DNA of 57,636 nucleotides from Pseudomonas lactucae (GTDB lineage Bacteria > Pseudomonadota > Gammaproteobacteria > Pseudomonadales > Pseudomonadaceae), in the NCBI RefSeq assembly GCF_016937615.1, contig NZ_JAFHKI010000062.1:1-57636 (forward strand), given 5' to 3'. The notes under the pieces are model-generated. The model did not search any database and was not told where the DNA came from. It worked only from the letters and a program-made list of their open reading frames with translations. The translations under genes were made by a program, and so were the position numbers. This document shows, piece after piece, positions 51,258 to 57,636 of the stretch (positions are counted from its first letter, which is position 1; every line of letters begins with the position of its first letter).

Positions 51258-52301
51258 ATGAAGTTTTCGCTGTTCGTGCACATGGAGCGTTGGGACGAAA
51301 GTGTCAGCCATCGTCAGTTGTTCGAAGACCTGACCGAACTGACCCTGATGGCCGAGGCCGGTGGTTTCAGCACCGTGTGGATTGGCGAACATCACGCCAT
51401 GGAATACACCATCTCGCCAAGCCCGATGCCGCTGTTGGCTTACCTCGCAGCCAAGACCACTACGATTCATCTGGGCGCCGGCACCATCATCGCGCCGTTC
51501 TGGCACCCGCTGCGGGTGGCGGGCGAATGCGCCTTGCTCGACGTGATCAGCAACGGGCGCATGGAAGTCGGCCTGGCTCGCGGCGCGTACCAGGTGGAAT
51601 TTGACCGCATGGCCGGCGGCATGCCCGCCTCCAGCGGCGGCCAGGCCCTGCGTGAAATGGTGCCGGTGGTCCGTGCACTGTGGCAGGGTGACTACGCCCA
51701 CGACGGCGATATCTGGAAATTCCCCACCTCCACCAGCGTGCCCAAGCCGATCCAGCAACCCAACCCGCCGATGTGGATCGCCGCCCGCGACCCGGACTCC
51801 CATAACTTTGCGGTGGCCAACGGCTGCAATGTGATGGTCACGCCGTTGATGAAGGGCGATGAAGAAGTCCTCGACCTGAAAAACAAATTCCAGGCGGCCC
51901 TCGACAACAACCCGGACGTGCCGCGCCCGCAACTGATGGTGCTGCGCCACACCCACGTGCATGCGGCCGACGACCCGGACGGCTGGAAAGTCGGGGCCAA
52001 GGCGATCTCGAAGTTCTATCGCACCTTCGATGCCTGGTTCGGCAATAAAGCAGTGCCGGTCAACGGCTTCCTGGCGCCAAGCCCGGAAGAAAAATTCGCC
52101 GCCCGCCCGGAGTTCGAACTGGAGAGCCTGCACAAGACCGCGATGATCGGCACCGCCGCCGAAATCATCCCGCGTATCCAGTACTACCAGGAACTGGGGG
52201 TGGATGAGTTCAGCTTCTGGTGCGACAACAGCTTGCCCCATGCGGAAAAGAAGAAGTCGTTGAAGTTGTTTATCGAGCAGGTGGTGCCGGCGTTTCGTTG
52301 A
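51258..52301 (+). CDS. LLM class flavin-dependent monooxygenase (luciferase-like)
   Basis: A 347-residue bacterial-luciferase-fold protein: MKFSLFVHMERWD, MAEAGGFSTVWIGEHHAMEY, TTTIHLGAGTIIAPFWHPLR, GRMEVGLARGAYQVEFDRM, PPMWIAARDPDSHNFAVANG. The EHH after the second strand and the GLARGAY segment are typical of oxygenases of the LuxA-like branch that use free reduced FMN. It is not RutA-like in sequence. RBS AGAGGT before ATG 51258. With a flavin reductase just upstream and the shared operator, it should catalyse the key oxygenation of the inferred pathway. Substrate unknown. Confidence 0.88.
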   Translation: MKFSLFVHMERWDESVSHRQLFEDLTELTLMAEAGGFSTVWIGEHHAMEYTISPSPMPLLAYLAAKTTTIHLGAGTIIAPFWHPLRVAGECALLDVISNGRMEVGLARGAYQVEFDRMAGGMPASSGGQALREMVPVVRALWQGDYAHDGDIWKFPTSTSVPKPIQQPNPPMWIAARDPDSHNFAVANGCNVMVTPLMKGDEEVLDLKNKFQAALDNNPDVPRPQLMVLRHTHVHAADDPDGWKVGAKAISKFYRTFDAWFGNKAVPVNGFLAPSPEEKFAARPEFELESLHKTAMIGTAAEIIPRIQYYQELGVDEFSFWCDNSLPHAEKKKSLKLFIEQVVPAFR

Positions 52302-52318
52302 TTGATAACGCATCAAAG

Positions 52319-52359
52319 GTGGGAGGCGCGGTGCGACGATTCGACTTGCCTCCTCCCAC
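52319..52359. repeat. REP-like element after the monooxygenase gene
   Basis: GTGGGAGG (52319-52326) and CCTCCCAC (52352-52359) are perfect arms around a loop containing GTGCGACGATTCGACTTG. The word CTCCCACAT is shared with the other REP-like elements. It ends the second half of the palindrome regulon and may terminate transcription. Confidence 0.55.
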
Positions 52360-52502
52360 ATCTTGATCTCAGCGCGTCCATGCTCGCCTCAATCCATTAC
52401 CGCAGCATCTGTAATTGTCTATTGCGACGGCATAATGTACTAACTGGTTACTTATCTTGCTAACATCGCGTCTTTGCCCTCTCTCACTCGAGTCCTTTCG
52501 AT

Positions 52503-54911
52503 ATGAAACGAGCATCGCGCGCCGCTGGCGTCTCTAGATTCCTCCTCCTGGGCCTGGGCGTTGTCGTCGCCCTGCTCGGCCTTGCGCTGGCCGTGGGCGG
52601 CGCCAAGCTGGTCAGCCTGGGAGGTTCGTGGTACTTCCTGATCGGCGGCGTGACCATGGCGGTTGCCGGCCTGTTGATTGCCCGACGCAAACCCGCCGGT
52701 GCGTGGTTGTTCGCCGCGTTCCTGGTCGGCACGGCTGTCTGGGCGGTGGCGGATGTAGGCCTGGTGTTCTGGCCCCTGTTCTCGCGGCTGTTCATGTTTG
52801 CGGTCATCGGCCTGGTGGTGGCGCTGGTGTACCCGCTGTTGCTCGGCAAACCGGCACGCGGCGCCTATGGCGTTGCCGCCTTGTTGGCGGTGGGTGTGAC
52901 GGTTGCGGCGGGCAATATGTTTGTCGCCCACCCAAGCGTCGCCCCGACGGGTGCAGGCCCGGGTGTTACGCCGGTAGTCGCGGCCGACGCGCAGAAAGAC
53001 TGGGCGCACTACGGCAATACCGAAGGCGGCAGCCGCTTCGCGGCGCTGGACCAGATCAACCGCAACAACGTCGACAAGCTCAAAGTGGCCTGGACCTACC
53101 GCACCGGCGACGTGGCCATCAGCGACGGCAACGGTGCCGAAGACCAACTCACGCCGCTGCAGATCGGCAACAAAGTGTTCATCTGCACCCCGCACAACAA
53201 CCTGATCGCCCTGGACGCCGACACCGGCAAAGAGCTGTGGAAGAACCCGATCAACGCTAAATCGGCGGTGTGGCAGCGTTGCCGGGGCATGGCGTATTTC
53301 GACGCCACCGCGCCGATTGCCCAACCGACCCAGCCGAACAGCTCGCCCATCATCGCCGCCAGTGTCCCCGCCGGCGCGCAGTGCCAGCGTCGCTTGCTGA
53401 CCAACACCATCGATGCACGCCTGATCGCGGTGGATGCCGACACCGGCCAATTCTGCGAAGACTTCGGCAACCATGGCCAAGTGGATTTGAAAGCCGGCCT
53501 GGGCAATGTGCCGGACAGCTACTACCAACTGTCCTCCGCCCCACTGATCGCAGGTACCACCGTGGTGGTCGGCGGCCGCGTTGCGGATAACGTGCAAGCC
53601 GACATGCCGGGCGGCGTGATCCGTGGCTTTGACGTGATCAGCGGCCAGATGCGCTGGGCCTTCGACCCAGGCAACCCGCAAGACAAACAGGCCCCCACCG
53701 GCGACAGCACCTACGTGCGCAGCACGCCCAACAGCTGGGCACCGATGTCCTACGACCCGCTGATGAATACGGTCTTTCTGCCGATGGGCAGCTCCTCCAC
53801 CGACATCTATGGAGTGGAACGCACCGCGCTCGACCACCGATACGGCGCCTCGGTGCTGGCCTTGGATGCCTCCACCGGCGCCGAAAAGTGGGTGTACCAG
53901 ACCGTCCACAATGACCTGTGGGACTTCGACCTGCCGATGCAGCCGAGCCTGATCGACTTCACCCCACCGGGCAGCGACAAGGCTGTACCTGCGCTAGTGA
54001 TCGGCACCAAGGCCGGGCAGATCTATGTACTCGACCGCGCCAGCGGCAAACCGCTGACCGAGGTCAAGGACGTAGCGGTCAAGGCCGCCAATATCCCCAA
54101 CGAGCCCTACTCGCCAACCCAGCCGAAATCGGTGGGCATGCCGCAGATCGGCGCGCAGACCCTGAGCGAGTCGGACATGTGGGGCGCCACGCCGTACGAC
54201 CAGTTGCTGTGCCGCATCGACTTCAAAGGCATGCGCTACGACGGCCTGTACACCGCGCCGGGCACCGATAAATCCCTGAGTTTCCCCGGCTCCCTGGGCG
54301 GCATGAACTGGGGCAGTATCTCCACCGACCCGGTGCACGGCTTTATCTTCGTCAACGACATGCGCCTGGGCCTGTGGATCCAGATGATCCCGTCGCAGAA
54401 CAAGGCCCTGGCCGCCTCCGGTGGCGAGGCGCTGAACACCGGCATGGGCGCGGTACCGCTCAAGGGCACGCCGTATGCGGTGAACAAAAACCGCTTCCTG
54501 TCCGTGGCCGGCATCCCCTGCCAGGCGCCGCCGTTCGGCACCCTGACCGCCATCGACATGAAGACGCGGAAGGTCGCGTGGCAAGTGCCGGTCGGCACCG
54601 TTGAAGACACCGGTCCCCTGGGCATCCGCATGCACCTGCCGATCAAGATCGGCCTGCCGACCCTCGGCGGCACCCTGTCGACCCAGGGCGGCCTGATCTT
54701 CATGGCCGGCACCCAGGACTTCTACCTGCGCGCCTTCAACAGCGGCAACGGTGATGAAGTGTGGAAAGCCCGCCTGCCAGTCGGCAGCCAGGGCGGCCCG
54801 ATGACCTACGTGTCACCGAAAACCGGCAAGCAGTACGTGGTGATCACCGCCGGCGGCGCGCGCCAGTCCACTGACCGTGGTGACTACGTGGTCGCTTACG
54901 CTCTGCCATGA
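52503..54911 (+). CDS. gcd: Membrane-bound PQQ-dependent glucose dehydrogenase
   Basis: An 802-residue quinoprotein. Five N-terminal transmembrane segments occupy about residues 12-145, followed by the periplasmic eight-bladed PQQ propeller: DWAHYGNTEGGSRFAALDQI, FICTPHNNLIALDADTGKEL, YVRSTPNSWAPMSYDP, VHNDLWDFDLPMQPSL, DRASGKPLTEV and the end DRGDYVVAYALP. It oxidises glucose to glucono-lactone in the periplasm and feeds electrons to ubiquinone. Length matches E. coli and Pseudomonas Gcd (about 800). It also oxidises aldopentoses, which may relate to the xyl genes downstream. Single-gene unit; 201 bp upstream is non-coding with the REP element. Confidence 0.94.
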   Translation: MKRASRAAGVSRFLLLGLGVVVALLGLALAVGGAKLVSLGGSWYFLIGGVTMAVAGLLIARRKPAGAWLFAAFLVGTAVWAVADVGLVFWPLFSRLFMFAVIGLVVALVYPLLLGKPARGAYGVAALLAVGVTVAAGNMFVAHPSVAPTGAGPGVTPVVAADAQKDWAHYGNTEGGSRFAALDQINRNNVDKLKVAWTYRTGDVAISDGNGAEDQLTPLQIGNKVFICTPHNNLIALDADTGKELWKNPINAKSAVWQRCRGMAYFDATAPIAQPTQPNSSPIIAASVPAGAQCQRRLLTNTIDARLIAVDADTGQFCEDFGNHGQVDLKAGLGNVPDSYYQLSSAPLIAGTTVVVGGRVADNVQADMPGGVIRGFDVISGQMRWAFDPGNPQDKQAPTGDSTYVRSTPNSWAPMSYDPLMNTVFLPMGSSSTDIYGVERTALDHRYGASVLALDASTGAEKWVYQTVHNDLWDFDLPMQPSLIDFTPPGSDKAVPALVIGTKAGQIYVLDRASGKPLTEVKDVAVKAANIPNEPYSPTQPKSVGMPQIGAQTLSESDMWGATPYDQLLCRIDFKGMRYDGLYTAPGTDKSLSFPGSLGGMNWGSISTDPVHGFIFVNDMRLGLWIQMIPSQNKALAASGGEALNTGMGAVPLKGTPYAVNKNRFLSVAGIPCQAPPFGTLTAIDMKTRKVAWQVPVGTVEDTGPLGIRMHLPIKIGLPTLGGTLSTQGGLIFMAGTQDFYLRAFNSGNGDEVWKARLPVGSQGGPMTYVSPKTGKQYVVITAGGARQSTDRGDYVVAYALP

Positions 54912-54956
54912 CCTGCGTTGGCGCGATGCTGCGGCATCGCGCCTTCCTGGTCCGCC

Positions 54957-56138
54957 TCAATGACACGCAGCGCCCTGCTGATATTCACGAGGCGTACAAC
55001 CAAACTCGCGGCGAAACACCGTATGCAGGTACTGCGCCGACTTGAAACCACACTGCTGGGCAATATCGGCAATCGCCAAATCGCCGTGTTGCAACCCATT
55101 GGCCGCCGCCGCCAGTTTGAACCGTAGAATCTCATCATGCACGCTGCAGCCGCGCACCTTGCGAAAGTGCGCTTCCAGGGATGAACGCGACACGCCGACA
55201 TAGGCCGCCACCTGGTCGGTCTTGATGCCCTGGCAGGCGTATTGCCGGATAAACAGCAACGCCTGCATCACGTACGGATTACCCAAGGGTTGATGCAAGC
55301 TGGAAGCCTGCACATTGATAGCCTCCGGCGGCACCAGGACCTGCGTGCCCACGCACGGTTTGCCGTGCAACATCTGGTGCAGCAAGGCGGCGGCCGTGCG
55401 CCCCATGGTTTCCGTGCCCTGGATCACCGAGCTCAGCGGCACGCGCGTGAGGGTGCGCGTCAGCGGGTCGTTGTCGATGCCGATCAATGCGACTTGCTCC
55501 GGCACGGCGATGCCGGCAGTGAGACAGGCTTGCAGCAACTGCCGGGCACGGGCGTCGGTGACGGCGATGATGCCGATGGGTTTGGGCAGACTTTCCAGCC
55601 AGGCGATTTGCTGCTCCACCGCGCTGTCCCACATCGGCGCGCTGGTGCCCAGGCCGCGATAGATCTGCACTTGCAAGCCATCGCGCTGCATCAGGCGGCG
55701 AAAGGCTTTTTCGCGCTCCTGGGCCCAGCGATTGGCCTGGGCTTCGGGCAGGCTGAAACAGGCAAAACGCGTAAGCCCGGCCTCGATCAGGTGCTCGTAG
55801 GCCAACTTCATCAACCCGTAATTGTCGGTCGCCACGTAGGGAATGCCCTGGGGATAGGCGCGTGCATCCTCATAGGAACCGCCCACCGCCACCACCGGCA
55901 ACTGGCTGCCGGCCAACGCCTCGCCGATCAAAGGGTCGTCGAAGTCGGCAATGATGCCGTCGCCCTGCCAGCGCTCGATCCCGCGCAGGCGGCACAGAAA
56001 GTCTTCCTCCAGGAACAAGTCCCACGAAGCGCGGGTGCTGCTCAGGTAGTTGCCGATGCCGGCGATGATGCCGCGGTCGTAGATTTTGCTGCCGTTGAAG
56101 AGCAGCGCGATGCGGTGGACGGGCGGTAGGGTTTTCAT
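54957..56138 (-). CDS. xylR: XylR, xylose-responsive AraC family activator
   Basis: A 393-residue regulator with a LacI-type periplasmic-binding-protein sensor (about 1-280: [75 protein letters not shown]) and two AraC helix-turn-helices at the C-terminus (about 290-390: [40 protein letters not shown]). Length and motifs match E. coli XylR (392). It activates xylA and xylose transport genes when xylose binds. Divergent from xylA with a 140-bp shared promoter region. Confidence 0.93.
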   Translation of the reverse strand: MKTLPPVHRIALLFNGSKIYDRGIIAGIGNYLSSTRASWDLFLEEDFLCRLRGIERWQGDGIIADFDDPLIGEALAGSQLPVVAVGGSYEDARAYPQGIPYVATDNYGLMKLAYEHLIEAGLTRFACFSLPEAQANRWAQEREKAFRRLMQRDGLQVQIYRGLGTSAPMWDSAVEQQIAWLESLPKPIGIIAVTDARARQLLQACLTAGIAVPEQVALIGIDNDPLTRTLTRVPLSSVIQGTETMGRTAAALLHQMLHGKPCVGTQVLVPPEAINVQASSLHQPLGNPYVMQALLFIRQYACQGIKTDQVAAYVGVSRSSLEAHFRKVRGCSVHDEILRFKLAAAANGLQHGDLAIADIAQQCGFKSAQYLHTVFRREFGCTPREYQQGAACH

Positions 56139-56278
56139 TGTTTTTGTCCTGGGGCCAGTCGTCCAAGCCTAGCCCCCGCTACTCAAAATCGCACGCTCCT
56201 TTGGTGATTTTCATAATCAGCAGCCCCACCGCCGTTGCTAGTATCAGACCATCGCCAAGAACAATAAGGAAAAACGCC

Positions 56279-57595
56279 ATGCCGTACTTCCCAGGTGTCG
56301 AGAAGGTTCGCTTCGAAGGCCCCAGCAGCGACGCTCCCCTCGCCTTTCGCCATTACGATGCCGACAAGCTGATCCTCGGCAAACCCATGCGCGAGCACCT
56401 GCGCATGGCCGTCTGTTATTGGCACACCTTTGTGTGGCCAGGGGCGGATGTGTTTGGCTCGGGCACCTTCAAGCGGCCGTGGCAGCGTAGCGGCGAGCCG
56501 ATGGAACTGGCCATCGGCAAGGCGGACGCGGCCTTTGAGTTTTTCTCCAAGCTGGGCATCGACTACTACAGTTTTCACGACACCGACGTGGCCCCCGAGG
56601 GCAGCTCGCTCAAGGAGTACCGCAACCACTTTGCGCACATGGTCGACCACCTGGAGCGCCACCAGGAACAGACCGGCATCAAGCTGTTGTGGGGCACCGC
56701 CAACTGCTTCAGCAACCCGCGCTTTGCCGCCGGCGCCGCGAGCAACCCGGACCCGCAGGTGTTTGCCTACGCCGCCGCCCAGGTGTTCAGCGCAATGAAC
56801 GCCACCCACCGGCTCAAGGGCTCCAACTACGTGCTCTGGGGTGGCCGTGAAGGTTATGAAACGCTGCTCAATACCGACCTCAAACGCGAGCGCGAACAGC
56901 TCGGGCGTTTTATGCGCATGGTGGTGGAGCACAAGCACAAGATCGGCTTCAAGGGCGACCTGCTGATCGAACCCAAGCCTCAGGAGCCGACCAAGCACCA
57001 ATACGATTACGACAGCGCCACGGTGTTCGGCTTTCTGCATGAGTACGGCCTGGAACACGAGATAAAGGTGAATATCGAGGCCAACCACGCCACCCTCGCC
57101 GGGCACAGTTTTCAGCATGAAATTGCCACTGCCGTGTCCCTGGGGATCTTCGGCAGCATCGATGCCAACCGTGGCGACCCGCAGAACGGCTGGGACACCG
57201 ACCAGTTTCCCAACAGTGTCGAAGAGATGACCCTGGCCACTTATGAAATCCTCAAGGCTGGCGGTTTCAAGAATGGCGGCTATAACTTCGACTCCAAGGT
57301 GCGGCGCCAGAGCCTGGACGAGGTCGACCTGTTCTACGGCCACGTCGCCGCCATGGACACCCTGGCCCTGGCCCTTGAGCGCGCGGCAGCCATGGTGCAA
57401 AACGACCAACTGCAGCAGTTCAAGGACCAGCGATATGCCGGCTGGCAGCAGCCGCTGGGCAAGGCGGTACTGGCGGGCGAGTTCAGCCTGGAGTCGCTGG
57501 CCGAGCATGCGTTTGCCCACGAGCTGAACCCGCAGGCCGTGAGTGGGCGACAGGAGATGCTGGAGGGGGTTGTGAATCGGTTTATCTATACCTGA
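56279..57595 (+). CDS. xylA: Xylose isomerase
   Basis: A 438-residue class II xylose isomerase: [28 protein letters not shown] (His-Asp catalytic pair), [46 protein letters not shown] and [20 protein letters not shown] carry the metal ligands. ATG 56279 follows AAGGA by 8 bp. It converts D-xylose to D-xylulose. Xylulokinase or the XylFGH importer is expected just beyond the right edge. The window thus shows an isomerase route for xylose but an oxidative route for arabinose. Confidence 0.95.
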   Translation: MPYFPGVEKVRFEGPSSDAPLAFRHYDADKLILGKPMREHLRMAVCYWHTFVWPGADVFGSGTFKRPWQRSGEPMELAIGKADAAFEFFSKLGIDYYSFHDTDVAPEGSSLKEYRNHFAHMVDHLERHQEQTGIKLLWGTANCFSNPRFAAGAASNPDPQVFAYAAAQVFSAMNATHRLKGSNYVLWGGREGYETLLNTDLKREREQLGRFMRMVVEHKHKIGFKGDLLIEPKPQEPTKHQYDYDSATVFGFLHEYGLEHEIKVNIEANHATLAGHSFQHEIATAVSLGIFGSIDANRGDPQNGWDTDQFPNSVEEMTLATYEILKAGGFKNGGYNFDSKVRRQSLDEVDLFYGHVAAMDTLALALERAAAMVQNDQLQQFKDQRYAGWQQPLGKAVLAGEFSLESLAEHAFAHELNPQAVSGRQEMLEGVVNRFIYT

Positions 57596-57610
57596 TAGTC
57601 CCGGGTGTCT

Positions 57611-57636
57611 GGTTTTAGGGCTGCTTCGCAGCCCAG
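57611..57636. repeat. REP-like hairpin at the right edge (partial)
   Basis: TTTTAGGGCTGCTTCGCAGCCC contains the perfect arms GGGCTGC (57618-57624) and GCAGCCC (57628-57634). The word TTTTAGGGCTGCTTC occurs in reverse at 36701-36715. It follows xylA by 15 bp and continues past the edge. It could serve as a terminator. Confidence 0.5.

Noticed and set aside
51258..52301. RutA (pyrimidine monooxygenase)
   Set aside because: The N-terminus and conserved blocks are LuxA-like (EHH after the second strand, GLARGAY) and do not resemble RutA; RutB and RutC equivalents are not seen.

Overview
The window looks like chromosomal DNA of a fluorescent-group Pseudomonas. It is GC-rich throughout, codon use is homogeneous, the intergenic dyads are of Pseudomonas REP type, and the genes include xenA, PQQ glucose dehydrogenase and the ribB form whose GTP-cyclohydrolase half is degenerate. 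No rRNA, tRNA, CRISPR array, transposase or phage gene was seen. This is catabolic accessory chromosome: six nutrient-use modules packed side by side, each with its own regulator.

Layout. (1) 1-7747: oxidative L-arabinose/pentonate module. It holds the start of an AraF-like binding protein, a lactonase, alpha-ketoglutarate-semialdehyde dehydrogenase, an AraD1-type dehydratase and an MFS carrier on the minus strand, with a divergent IlvD/Edd dehydratase and a GntR/FadR regulator. Two similar 15-bp dyads lie in the divergent promoter. (2) 7768-16108: two orphan lipoproteins, a membrane-anchored beta-propeller protein, a TonB siderophore receptor with a Fur-box-like site, xenA with a divergent ArsR regulator, and a bestrophin. 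(3) 16251-24382: a chemoreceptor, then the L-threonate module (DeoR regulator, OtnI, GntP permease, OtnC, OtnK, LtnD).

(4) 24569-35176 and 48989-52301: the most interesting part. Five intergenic regions carry variants of one palindrome, core ATGGTATACCAT. They precede: an AA_synth protein/hydrolase/aldehyde dehydrogenase/flavin reductase operon that runs on towards a GntR regulator and a NUDIX hydrolase; a divergent pair (DUF1330 protein and a RibB paralogue); a four-gene polyamine-type ABC importer; an NCS1 permease; and a second flavin reductase followed by a luciferase-like monooxygenase. I infer one regulon, probably controlled by the GntR protein at 28187-28939, for uptake and reduced-flavin-dependent oxidative breakdown of an unidentified, perhaps nitrogen-heterocyclic, compound. 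The gene content recalls the Rut pyrimidine pathway, but the proteins are not its direct equivalents.

(5) 35253-49001 lies between the two halves of that regulon. It is a complete N-methylglutamate pathway for methylamine: Amt, MgsC, MgsB, MgsA and GmaS on the minus strand; an XRE-cupin regulator, PurU, FolD and MgdABCD on the plus strand. The gmaS promoter has a 15/16 match to the sigma-54 consensus and an NtrC-type site about 145 bp upstream, which suggests use of methylamine as a nitrogen source. The products are glutamate, ammonium and a C1 unit that FolD and PurU can convert to formate.

(6) 52503-57636: PQQ glucose dehydrogenase, XylR and XylA.

Caution: six single-base G/C losses between 35.7 and 51.2 kb (amt, mgsC, mgsB, mgdC twice, flavin reductase 2) break reading frames. 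Restoring one base at each gives family-length proteins. They may be assembly errors or real mutations.
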